A DNA stretch of 64,000 nucleotides, taken from Sphingobium indicum B90A. Lineage in GTDB: Bacteria; Pseudomonadota; Alphaproteobacteria; Sphingomonadales; Sphingomonadaceae. Below are positions 26,252 through 33,724 of the stretch, in pieces (positions within the stretch are counted from its first letter, which is position 1; each line of letters starts with the position of its first letter). Under the pieces are notes generated by a model. That model made no database searches. It was given only the letters and a program-made list of their open reading frames with translations, and was not told where the DNA came from. A program made the position numbers and the translations under genes. The DNA lies in assembly GCF_000264945.2 (NCBI RefSeq), contig NZ_CP013070.1, positions 2,418,001-2,482,000 of the forward strand. Reading direction: 5' to 3'.

Positions 26252-27433
26252 TCACAGGATTTCGAGCGCGACGGCGGTCGCTTCGCCGCCGCCGATGCAG
26301 AGCGCCGCGACGCCTTTCTTGAGGCCCCGCGCCTTCAACGCCGCCACCAGCGTGGCGATGATGCGCGCGCCGCTTGCGCCGATGGGGTGGCCCAGCGCCG
26401 TGGCGCCGCCATTGACGTTGATCCTGTCGCGCGGAATGTCGAGGTCGCGCATCGCGATCATGGCGACGGCGGCGAACGCCTCGTTCACTTCGTAGAGATC
26501 GACATCGCCGGAGGACCAGCCCGCCTTCTCCAGCACCTTGCGGATCGCGAAGACCGGGGCCGTGGTGAACAGCGCGGGAGCATGGGCATGGGCTGCGGCG
26601 GCGACGATGCGCGCTTCCCTCGCCAGGCCCAGCTTCTCCGCCACGTCGGCGCGGGTCAGCACCAGCGCGGCCGCGCCGTCGGAGATGGAGGCGGAGGATG
26701 CCGCGGTGATCGCGCCATCGCTGGCGAAGGCGGGCTTGAGCGACGGAATCTTCTCCGGCCTTGCATTGCCGGGCTGTTCGTCCTTGTCGACCTGGACCTC
26801 GCCGCCGCGCGTCCTGACGATGACCGGCACCACCTCTCCAGCGAAGGCGCCGCTGTCGATCGCCGCATTGGCGCGGGCGAGGCTTTCGATCGCATAGGCG
26901 TCCATTTCCGCGCGGGTGAACTGATAGTCGCGGGCCGTATCCTCGGCAAAGGCGCCCATGGGCTTGCCGCGGTCATAGGCGTCCTCCAGCCCGTCCATCA
27001 TCATCGTGTCGATGATCCGATCATGGCCGATGCGCGCGCCGGAGCGATGCTTGGGCAGCGCATAGGGCGCGTTGGTCATGCTCTCCATGCCGCCGGCGAC
27101 GACGATGTCCACCGTCCCGGCGCTCAGCGCTTCGGCCGCCATGATCGCGGCCTGCATGCCCGAACCGCACATCTTGTTGACCGTGGTCGCTTCGACGGAT
27201 TGAGGCAGGCCCGCGCCCAGCGCCGCCTGCCGCGCTGGCGCCTGGCCAAGCGCGGCGGGCAGGACGCAGCCCATATAGATGCGGTCTATGGCTTCCGGCG
27301 CAGCGCCGGAGCGTTCGACCGCCGCCTTGACCGCGACGGCGCCCAGTTCCGGGGCGGAGACGCTGGCCAGTGCGCCCTGAAAACCGCCCATGGGCGTCCG
27401 GGCATAGCCGGCGATGATGATGTCCTTGTTCAT
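26252..27433 (-). CDS. acetyl-CoA C-acetyltransferase (thiolase)
   Basis: 393 residues, the standard length of a biosynthetic thiolase. The acyl-accepting cysteine is C89 in TVNKMCGSGMQAA; the other catalytic residues are in NVNGGATALGHPIGASGAR (His) and ALCIGGGEATAVALE (Cys), plus NEAFA. It condenses two acetyl-CoA to acetoacetyl-CoA or runs the reverse, feeding PHB synthesis or degradation of ketone or branched-chain compounds. The gene stands alone, so the direction cannot be assigned; phaB or a CoA-transferase is not adjacent. Confidence 0.93.
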   Translation of the reverse strand: MNKDIIIAGYARTPMGGFQGALASVSAPELGAVAVKAAVERSGAAPEAIDRIYMGCVLPAALGQAPARQAALGAGLPQSVEATTVNKMCGSGMQAAIMAAEALSAGTVDIVVAGGMESMTNAPYALPKHRSGARIGHDRIIDTMMMDGLEDAYDRGKPMGAFAEDTARDYQFTRAEMDAYAIESLARANAAIDSGAFAGEVVPVIVRTRGGEVQVDKDEQPGNARPEKIPSLKPAFASDGAITAASSASISDGAAALVLTRADVAEKLGLAREARIVAAAAHAHAPALFTTAPVFAIRKVLEKAGWSSGDVDLYEVNEAFAAVAMIAMRDLDIPRDRINVNGGATALGHPIGASGARIIATLVAALKARGLKKGVAALCIGGGEATAVALEIL

Positions 27434-27583
27434 TTTTCTTTCCTCAGGCGCCTGGGCAGATTCCGGACGGGGCGAAGCGCCGCGTCGCAGGCGAATCGCA
27501 ACCCTGATTTTCCATTCGCATCGGTTCGCTCTTTTCCTATACCGCCGGGCGCGCAGCCGGGGAAGGCGGCGCGGATTTGCCGT

Positions 27584-28093
27584 TCAACCCTCGCGATCCG
27601 GGACCACGGAACCGCGCCGGTTGGGCATGGCGTCGCCCTCCAGCCTGTCCGTCTTGCGGCTTCGCCGGGCGATGCGCTTTTCGACCAGGAGGAGCAAGGA
27701 AAGCAGCATCAGCGCGATCAGCGATCCGACGAGCACCAGCACATATTGGCCCGCCCCGGCCGTGATGCCGACGGCCGCGGCCATCCACAGGCTGGCGGCC
27801 GTGGTCATGTTGCGCACATCCCCGCCGCGCACGAAGATAAGGCCGCCCGCAATGAAGCCGATCGCCTGGGCAAGTCCCTGAACCACGCGGATCGGATCCC
27901 CGTCCGGGTGCGCTTCCACCAATTCTAGCGCCGACAGCGTCAGCATGGCCGAACTCAGCGACACCAGGCCATGGGTGCGCAGGCCCGCATCATGGCCGTT
28001 GCGTTCCCGCTCGAAGCCCAGGGCAAGGCCGAGCAGCGTCGCAAGGACAAGGCGGACGAGCGTGGTGCCGAAATCGTTGGCCAACATGGCCAT
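27584..28093 (-). CDS. MgtC/SapB family membrane protein
   Basis: 169 residues from ATG 28093 (ATG 28087 is equally possible); a far upstream in-frame extension to 28453 would run through the antisense of the riboswitch and is rejected. Four or five helices with the MgtC signature: LVRLVLATLLGLALGFERERNGHDAGLRTHGLV, then GLAQAIGFIAGGLIFVRGGDVRNMTTAASLWMAAAVGIT. MgtC proteins act in the inner membrane in adaptation to low Mg2+ and acid, partly by modulating the F-ATPase; the short form lacks the C-terminal ACT-like domain of the virulence protein. It is divergent from the B12 riboswitch region by about 120 bp. The link to cobalt or Mg is not evident. Confidence 0.85.
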   Translation of the reverse strand: MAMLANDFGTTLVRLVLATLLGLALGFERERNGHDAGLRTHGLVSLSSAMLTLSALELVEAHPDGDPIRVVQGLAQAIGFIAGGLIFVRGGDVRNMTTAASLWMAAAVGITAGAGQYVLVLVGSLIALMLLSLLLLVEKRIARRSRKTDRLEGDAMPNRRGSVVPDREG

Positions 28094-28211
28094 GAAACCC
28101 GCGAAGGGCGGCTGCCGTTCCCTACAGGACGGACGGAAGCGGAAGCCGAGGCCCGACCGCGTCGCCACCCTCCCATTTCCGGCCTTGCGATTGATCGAAG
28201 CCGGCTTTATC

Positions 28212-28386
28212 AGCACTGGCGCGACAGGTTCCCTGCAAGGGGATGAAAAGGGAAGTCGGGTGAAATGCCCGCGCTGCCCCTGCAACTGTAAGCGGCGAGC
28301 CTTCCGGCCATCGCGCCATTGAACCGACAGGGTTTCGAGAAGGCGGCCGGACAGCATCGACCCGCGAGCCAGGAGACCTGCCTGAC
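28212..28386 (+). promoter_or_regulatory. cobalamin riboswitch 1 (upstream of DUF1636-cobT operon)
   Basis: The conserved pieces are in order: GACAGGTTCCC, GGGAAgTCGGGTGAAATGCC, the core GCCCCTGCAACTGTAAGCGG, and the B12 box GAGCCAGGAGACCTGCC at the 3' end. It binds adenosyl- or aquocobalamin in the leader and switches off the genes behind it. About 200 bases separate it from the first gene; I could not recognise a terminator there. The expression platform does not resemble that of riboswitches 2 and 3. Confidence 0.93.
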
Positions 28387-28566
28387 GCCGTCGTTCTTCG
28401 ACCGGACAGGGTGTGCCGGGCGAACGGGGGTCTCCTCGCCGAGCGACAGCCATCGCCTTGCCGGTGCGACCGCGCGGGGGGAGTCCTGTCGCCTGCCCTG
28501 GTGCCGGCCCGTCCTCCCTTGCCCGGTTCCCGATGGGGCATATGCCGCCGGGCTGGAGGATGTGGA

Positions 28567-28593
28567 ATGACTGATTTGCGGGGCCATCGTTGA
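28567..28593 (+). CDS. possible 8-residue leader peptide coupled to DUF1636
   Basis: ATG 28567 is preceded by GGAGG at a good distance and encodes MTDLRGHR before TGA, which overlaps the ATG of the next gene as TGATG. The only strong ribosome-binding site in this leader is here rather than directly before the DUF1636 start, so translation may enter through this mini-frame. Speculative. Confidence 0.35.
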   Translation: MTDLRGHR

Positions 28594-29000
28594 TGCTGCG
28601 GGCTGTCGGGCCTGGGGCGTCGGTGGTCGTCTGTTCGACCTGCCGTCTTTCGGCGGAGCAGCGGGAGGATGCGGCAGGGCGGCGAGGCGGCGCCCTGCTG
28701 GTCGAGGCGCTTCACAGGGTTCGCGACGGCGATCCCGCCTATGCGGCTGTCGCGGTGCAGGACATGCCCTGCCTCTTCGCCTGCGATCGCCATTGCGCGG
28801 TGCATGTGCGCGGGACCGGAAAGGTCGGCTATGTGCTGGGCGACTTCACCCCCGATGAGGAAGCCGCGCGGGCGATACTGGACTATGCGGCGCGCCACGC
28901 CGAAAGCGAGGAGGGCGTGGTGCGCTATGCCGACTGGCCGCAGGGGGTGAAGGGGCATTTCATCGTCCGCACGCCGCCCGACGGCTTCGTCTGTTCATGA
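28593..29000 (+). CDS. DUF1636 family protein, cobalamin-operon associated
   Basis: 135 residues from ATG 28593. It contains CSTC near residue 14-17 and a cluster MPCLFACDRHCAVHV in the middle, four or five cysteines that could hold a metal or an Fe-S centre, followed by GKVGYVLGDFTPD and a short helical part. DUF1636 proteins are known mainly from cobalamin gene clusters; no reaction is established that I know of. It is the first gene behind riboswitch 1 and overlaps cobT by four bases, so it is made with the lower-ligand assembly enzymes. A metal (cobalt) or redox role is possible. Confidence 0.8.
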   Translation: MLRAVGPGASVVVCSTCRLSAEQREDAAGRRGGALLVEALHRVRDGDPAYAAVAVQDMPCLFACDRHCAVHVRGTGKVGYVLGDFTPDEEAARAILDYAARHAESEEGVVRYADWPQGVKGHFIVRTPPDGFVCS

Positions 29001-30013
29001 TCCGCTTCGTCGACCGGGCCGCCTTTGCCGCCGCTCTGGCGGAGCTTCCCGCCCCCGACGCAGGCGCTGCCGCAGCGGCGGCGGAGCGGCAGCGGATGCT
29101 GACGAAGCCCGCCGGTTCGCTGGGGCGGCTGGAGGAGATCGCCCTGTTCATGGCGGGCTGGCAGCGGCGGGAACGGCCCCGGGCGGAGCGCATCCGCGCC
29201 GCTATCTTCGCGGGGAATCATGGCGTTGCGGCGCGGGGCGTCAGCGCCTTCCCGGCAGAGGTCACGGCGCAGATGGTGGCCAATTTCCGTCATGGCGGCG
29301 CGGCGATCAACGCGCTGGCCCAGGCCTGCGGCGCGGAACTGGCCGTCGTCGCGCTCGATCTGGAACGGCCGACCGGCGACATCTGCGCGGAGGCGGCCAT
29401 GAGCGAGGAGGATTGCCTGAGCGCGATCAATGCCGGAGCGGCGGCGGCGGAAGAGGGCCTCGACCTGCTGTTGCCGGGCGAGATGGGCATTGCCAACAGC
29501 ACGCCGGCGGCGGCGCTCTGCGCGCAGGCCTTTGGGGGTGCGGCGGCCCATTGGGTGGGGCGCGGGACAGGCGTGGATGGCGAAGGGCTGGCGCGCAAGG
29601 CCGATGCGGTATCGCTGGCGCTCGCCCTGCACGGGGCGCATTGCGCCGACGCCTTCGAAACCTTGCGAAGGCTGGGCGGGCGAGAGATCGCGGCGCTGGC
29701 CGGCGCGGTGCTGGCGGCGCGGATGCTGCGCGTGCCGGTCATGCTGGACGGGTTCATTGGCTGCGCGGCGGTCGCGCCGCTGGCGAAGGATAATCCGGTG
29801 ATCGTCGACCATTGCATGGCCGCCCATATGTCGGCGGAAGCGGGGCATGAGCGCCTGCTGGCCGCTCTGGCGCTGGAGCCGTTGCTGCGGCTCGACATGC
29901 GGCTGGGCGAGGGGAGCGGCGCCGCGGTCGCCGCGCAGATCGTGCGATCCGCCCTGGCCGCGCATGGGGGCATGGCGAGCTTTGCCGAAGCGGCCGTGGC
30001 CGGCGCGCTGTGA
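28997..30013 (+). CDS. cobT: nicotinate-nucleotide--dimethylbenzimidazole phosphoribosyltransferase
   Basis: 338 residues. It makes alpha-ribazole phosphate from 5,6-dimethylbenzimidazole and nicotinate mononucleotide. Family blocks: LTKPAGSLGRLEEIA, FAGNHGVAARGVSAFP, MVANFRHGGAAINALAQ, LLLPGEMGIANSTPAAAL, VGRGTGVDGEGLARK, MLDGFI and the catalytic glutamate E305 in DMRLGEGSGA. The substrate dimethylbenzimidazole comes from BluB, encoded in the second cob cluster. Starts overlap upstream (ATGA) and downstream (GTGA). Confidence 0.96.
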   Translation: MIRFVDRAAFAAALAELPAPDAGAAAAAAERQRMLTKPAGSLGRLEEIALFMAGWQRRERPRAERIRAAIFAGNHGVAARGVSAFPAEVTAQMVANFRHGGAAINALAQACGAELAVVALDLERPTGDICAEAAMSEEDCLSAINAGAAAAEEGLDLLLPGEMGIANSTPAAALCAQAFGGAAAHWVGRGTGVDGEGLARKADAVSLALALHGAHCADAFETLRRLGGREIAALAGAVLAARMLRVPVMLDGFIGCAAVAPLAKDNPVIVDHCMAAHMSAEAGHERLLAALALEPLLRLDMRLGEGSGAAVAAQIVRSALAAHGGMASFAEAAVAGAL

Positions 30014-30573
30014 ACGCCTTTCCGCTCCACCTGATGCGCCATGGCGCGCCGCAGCTTGCCGGACGGTTGCTCGGCCATCTGGACGCTCCGCCGGAGGCGG
30101 AGGGGATCGCCCTCTGCGTCGATCGGGCGCGGCATCTGGATTTCGCGCGAGTGGTGACGTCCGACCTCGCCAGGGCGCGGACGCCGGGCGCGGCGATCGC
30201 GGCGGAGCGGGACGTGGAGTTGGACGTCGACTCGCGCTGGCGGGAACTGCATTTCGGGGATTGGGAGGGAGCCGACCCGGCGCGCCTTCCGGCGGAGGAT
30301 CTTGCCCGCTTCTGGGACGATCCGGACGGATTTCCCCCGCCTGGGGGTGAAAGCTGGACCGACCTATGCAATCGGATCGGGGACGGGCTGGCCGCGCTGG
30401 GCGAGCCGGTTCTGGTGGTCTGCCATGCCGGGGCGATCCGGGCGGCGTTGTCTGTGCTGTGCGGTTTCGACGCGCGGCGGGGCTGGGCGGTGGACCTGCC
30501 TTATGGCGCGGTGCTGAGCCTGCGGATCTGGCCCGAAGGACCGTCGGGGCAGATTACGGGCCTGATCGCATGA
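30010..30573 (+). CDS. histidine phosphatase, probable alpha-ribazole phosphatase
   Basis: 187 residues from GTG 30010, overlapping the cobT stop. The histidine-phosphatase signature LMRHGAP begins at about residue 8; VVTSDLARARTPGAAI, RELHFGDWEG and VCHAGAIRAALS (second catalytic histidine) follow. It would remove the 5' phosphate of alpha-ribazole phosphate or of adenosylcobalamin phosphate. In Salmonella naming this enzyme is CobC; I leave the symbol empty because the same name is used below for the decarboxylase. It sits between cobT and cobS, as expected. Confidence 0.88.
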   Translation: MNAFPLHLMRHGAPQLAGRLLGHLDAPPEAEGIALCVDRARHLDFARVVTSDLARARTPGAAIAAERDVELDVDSRWRELHFGDWEGADPARLPAEDLARFWDDPDGFPPPGGESWTDLCNRIGDGLAALGEPVLVVCHAGAIRAALSVLCGFDARRGWAVDLPYGAVLSLRIWPEGPSGQITGLIA

Positions 30574-31280
30574 AGAGGCTGGTGCTGGCCCTGCAATTGA
30601 TGACGCGGCTGCCTTTGCCCGCGCAGCATGTCGATGAGCGGGATTTCGCCGCCGCCGTCCGCTGGCTGCCCGCAACGGGCATCGCCGTCGGCCTGGCGGT
30701 CGCGGGCGGGGCCGGGCTGGGCATGCGGATCGACCCCTGGGCCGGCGCTCTTTTCGGCCTGGTTGCCTGGGTGGCCGTGACCGGGGCGCTGCATCTCGAC
30801 GGATTGGGCGACATAGCGGATGCGGCGGGGGCGGCGCATGGCGACCGGACGCGCCTGTCCGCCGTCCTCGCCGATCCGCATGTCGGCAGCTTCGGCGTGG
30901 TCGCCATCGGTCTGCAATTGCTGGCCAAGCTGGTGCTGTTGCGGCTGTGGCTGGAGAGTTTGTCGCCATGGATGCTGGCGGCCGTGGCGATGGTGGCGCG
31001 CATCGGGCCTTTATTCTGGACGCGCTGGCTGCCCCCGCTCCACGAGGGACTGGCGAGCCGTTTTCGGGCCGGATGGCGGGCGGAGGCGTTTATCCTCTGG
31101 TCGATATTGGGGCTGGCGCTGGGTTATCGGGCGCCCGCCCTTCTCGCGGCGGTTCCGTTGATCCCGCTTTGGGGCCTTTGGCTGCGGTCCCGGATCGGCG
31201 GCATCTCCGGGGATGGGCATGGCGCCGGCATCGAATTGCTGGAGAGCGCCCTGCTGCTGGCGATGGTGGCGGCGCGATGA
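30570..31280 (+). CDS. cobS: adenosylcobinamide-GDP ribazoletransferase
   Basis: 236 residues from ATG 30570; it overlaps the phosphatase gene by four bases. This inner-membrane enzyme joins alpha-ribazole (phosphate) to adenosylcobinamide-GDP, the last assembly step. It begins LVLALQLMTRLPLP, has the acidic motif LHLDGLGDIADAAGAAHGDR and four or five hydrophobic helices, and ends SGDGHGAGIELLESALLL, all typical. This CobS is unrelated to the cobaltochelatase subunit of the same name. Confidence 0.95.
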   Translation: MKRLVLALQLMTRLPLPAQHVDERDFAAAVRWLPATGIAVGLAVAGGAGLGMRIDPWAGALFGLVAWVAVTGALHLDGLGDIADAAGAAHGDRTRLSAVLADPHVGSFGVVAIGLQLLAKLVLLRLWLESLSPWMLAAVAMVARIGPLFWTRWLPPLHEGLASRFRAGWRAEAFILWSILGLALGYRAPALLAAVPLIPLWGLWLRSRIGGISGDGHGAGIELLESALLLAMVAAR

Positions 31281-32254
31281 GCGGTTTCGCCTGGCATGGC
31301 GGCCGCCTGGCAGAAGCCCGCGCCGTCTATGGCGGGAAGGAGTGGATCGACCTTTCGACCGGAATCAGCCCCTTCCCATGGCCGGGGGCCGATCATCTGG
31401 CCGTCGACTGGCGGCATTTGCCCGATCCGCGCGATCTGGCGGCGATGGAGGCGGCCGCCGCCGCCTGTTTCGGGGTAGATCCCGACCATCTTTGCACCCT
31501 GCCGGGCAGCGAGGCGGGATTGCGGCTGGTGGGACGGATGCTGGACATGCCCGCTCGCTGGCTCGTCCCCAGCTATCGCACCCATGCGGAGATTTTCGCG
31601 CAAGGCGCCCCGTTGCCCGATGGGGAAGAACCGCCTCGCGAAGCGGTGGCCCTGCTGCTGGCCAACCCAAATAATCCCGACGGCCGCATCCTGCCGCCTG
31701 CGCGCCTGCTGCAATGGCTGGCCGGGCTGGAAGAGGGCGGAGGATGGCTGATCGTCGACGAAGCCTATGCCGACGCTGTGCCTTCATGCAGCCTGGCGGG
31801 CGAAGTGGGGGACGGGCGGCGGCTGATCCTGTTGCGGTCCTTCGGCAAATTCTTCGGGTTGGCCGGAGTCAGGTTGGGCTTTCTGCTTGGGCCGCGAGAA
31901 GTCGTCGCCCGGGCGCGGCGGATGCTGGGGGAATGGCCGGTTTCCGCGGCAGCCATCGCGTTCGGCGGCGCTGCCTATCGCGACCGGAGTTGGATCGACG
32001 CGACAGTGACGGCGCTGGGGGAGCGCGCGGCGCAACTGGATGGCGTGCTGGCGCGCCATGGGTTGGCGGCGCGGGGCGAATGCCCGCTGTTCCGCCTGGT
32101 GGAGGCGGAGGATGGCTGGACCCTGTTCGACAGGCTGGCCCGGCGTTCCATCCTGACGCGCCCCTTCGAGGAGGACCGGCGCTGGCTGCGGATCGGCCTG
32201 CCTGCCGATGCGGCGGCGCTCGCCCGCCTCGACCGGGCATTGGCCGATGGGTGA
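31277..32254 (+). CDS. cobC: threonine-phosphate decarboxylase (PLP enzyme)
   Basis: 325 residues, fold-type I aminotransferase family. Pyridoxal-phosphate residues: NPNNPDG at 130-136, DEAY at 161-164 and the Schiff-base lysine K191 in LLRSFGKFFGLAGVRLG. In cobalamin operons this enzyme decarboxylates L-threonine-O-3-phosphate to (R)-1-aminopropan-2-ol phosphate for attachment to the corrin ring (CobC in Pseudomonas naming, CobD in Salmonella). The next gene encodes the enzyme that uses its product. Starts and stops are overlapped on both sides. Confidence 0.93.
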   Translation: MSGFAWHGGRLAEARAVYGGKEWIDLSTGISPFPWPGADHLAVDWRHLPDPRDLAAMEAAAAACFGVDPDHLCTLPGSEAGLRLVGRMLDMPARWLVPSYRTHAEIFAQGAPLPDGEEPPREAVALLLANPNNPDGRILPPARLLQWLAGLEEGGGWLIVDEAYADAVPSCSLAGEVGDGRRLILLRSFGKFFGLAGVRLGFLLGPREVVARARRMLGEWPVSAAAIAFGGAAYRDRSWIDATVTALGERAAQLDGVLARHGLAARGECPLFRLVEAEDGWTLFDRLARRSILTRPFEEDRRWLRIGLPADAAALARLDRALADG

Positions 32255-33182
32255 GCCGGCGGCCCTGGCGGCGCTGATGCTGGATGCGGCGCTTGGCTGG
32301 CCGGGTTGGCTGCACGCCCGGATCGGCCATCCGGTCGGCGGTTTCGCCCGGATCATCGGCGCGGCGGAGCGGCGATGGAACCGGGAGGCGTGGAGCGGCC
32401 GGGTGCGCCGCTGGACGGGATTTGCCCTGCTGTTGCTGTTGCTGGGCGTGGGCGCAGGCGTTGGTCTGGCGCTGGAATGGGCGATCCGCCGCTGGGGCGG
32501 GGGCACGGCCTGGCCATGGCTGGCGCTCGCCGCATGGCCGGCGCTGGCGCAGAACAGCCTCTATGTCCATGTCGCGCCGGTGGTTCGCGCACTGACGAAG
32601 GGGGAAATGGATGCGGCGCGGCAGGCGGTGGCCCGGATCGTCGGCCGCGACACGGCCGCGCTGGATGAAGCGGGCGTTGCGCGGGCCGGCATAGAAAGTC
32701 TGGCCGAAAGCTTCTGCGATGGCGTCGTGGCGCCGCTGTTCTGGCTGCTGCTGCTCGGCCTGCCGGGCATATGGGCCTATAAGGCGGTCAACACCGCCGA
32801 CAGCATGATCGGGCACAAGGAGGCGCCCTACACCGATTTCGGTTGGGCGGCGGCGCGCTTCGACGATCTGTTGAACTGGGTGCCGGCGCGGCTCGCCGGT
32901 CTGATCCTTTGCGTTGCCGGGGGCGGCGGATGGGCCGTGCTGCGGCGGGATCGCCGGAAGCATGCCTCGCCCAATGCGGGGTGGCCGGAGGCCGCGATGG
33001 CCGGCGCGCTCGGCATCCGGCTGGCGGGGCCGATCCGCTATGACGGCGTGCTGCACGACAAGCCATGGATCGGGACGGGCGGGGAAGCGGACGTCCGCGC
33101 GATGAAGGCGGCGCTGCGCATCTATGTGCTCGCCTGCCTGCTGCTGTGGGGCCTCACCGCAATCTGGGAGGGTGTCGGATGA
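32247..33182 (+). CDS. cobD: adenosylcobinamide-phosphate synthase (CbiB-type)
   Basis: 311 residues from ATG 32247, overlapping the cobC stop by eight bases. A multi-helix inner-membrane enzyme that attaches aminopropanol (phosphate) to cobyric acid. Family blocks: LDAALGWPGWLHARIGHPVGG, GRDTAALDEAGVARAGIESLAES, FCDGVVAPLFW, YKAVNTADSMIGHK, FGWAAARFDDLLNWVPARL and SPNAGWPEAAMAGALGIRL. The stop overlaps the cobP start. Confidence 0.95.
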   Translation: MGEPAALAALMLDAALGWPGWLHARIGHPVGGFARIIGAAERRWNREAWSGRVRRWTGFALLLLLLGVGAGVGLALEWAIRRWGGGTAWPWLALAAWPALAQNSLYVHVAPVVRALTKGEMDAARQAVARIVGRDTAALDEAGVARAGIESLAESFCDGVVAPLFWLLLLGLPGIWAYKAVNTADSMIGHKEAPYTDFGWAAARFDDLLNWVPARLAGLILCVAGGGGWAVLRRDRRKHASPNAGWPEAAMAGALGIRLAGPIRYDGVLHDKPWIGTGGEADVRAMKAALRIYVLACLLLWGLTAIWEGVG

Positions 33183-33691
33183 AGAGAATGCTGGTGCTGG
33201 GCGGATGCCGGTCCGGCAAGAGCCGCTATGCGCAGGAGCGCTGCGAGGCTGTCGGGAACGGGAGCCTGGCCTATATCGCGACCGCGCAGGCGTTCGACGC
33301 GGAGATGGAGGAGCGGATAGCGCGCCACCGGATCGAGCGTGGAAGCCGGTGGCTGACCATCGACGCGCCCATGGACCTGCCCGCCGCCCTGTCCGAAGCG
33401 GCCTGTCGGGCGGAGGCGATCCTGGTGGATTGCCTGACGCTGTGGCTGACGAATCTGATGCTTGCCGATGCGGACCTGGCCGGGGCCAGGGCCGTTCTGG
33501 CGGAGGCGTTGAGGGCCTGTCCCGTTCCTGTCGTGCTGGTGAGCAATGAAGTGGGCCTGGGCATCGTGCCGGACAACGCCCTGGCCCGGCGGTTCCGGGA
33601 CGAGGCGGGGTGGCTGAACCAGCAGATGGCGGCCCTGTGCGAGGATGTCATGTTGATGGCGGCGGGGTTGCCGCTGCGGTTGAAGGGTTAA
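33179..33691 (+). CDS. cobP: adenosylcobinamide kinase / adenosylcobinamide-phosphate guanylyltransferase
   Basis: 170 residues. The P-loop GGCRSGKS is at residues 8-15; other CobP/CobU marks are YIATAQAFDAEMEERIARH (the guanylyl-accepting histidine lies in the R-H-x-x-x-R stretch), LVDCLTLWLTNL and VSNEVGLGIVPDNALAR. It phosphorylates adenosylcobinamide and then transfers GMP, preparing the substrate of CobS. ATG 33179 overlaps the cobD stop. Last gene of the operon. Confidence 0.95.
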   Translation: MKRMLVLGGCRSGKSRYAQERCEAVGNGSLAYIATAQAFDAEMEERIARHRIERGSRWLTIDAPMDLPAALSEAACRAEAILVDCLTLWLTNLMLADADLAGARAVLAEALRACPVPVVLVSNEVGLGIVPDNALARRFRDEAGWLNQQMAALCEDVMLMAAGLPLRLKG

Positions 33692-33724
33692 GGACAGGCA
33701 GCGCGGGTTTGCCGGCCATGGCGA

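Noticed and set aside
27584..28453. Long version of the MgtC protein starting at 28453
   Set aside because: The extension is antisense to riboswitch 1 and its translation is Arg-rich and unstructured; the MgtC domain begins at once after ATG 28093/28087.
28319..28570. Open frame overlapping the end of riboswitch 1 and ending with an ATGA overlap at 28567
   Set aside because: Its first part is the riboswitch itself, it lacks a start codon after the aptamer, and the translation resembles no protein.
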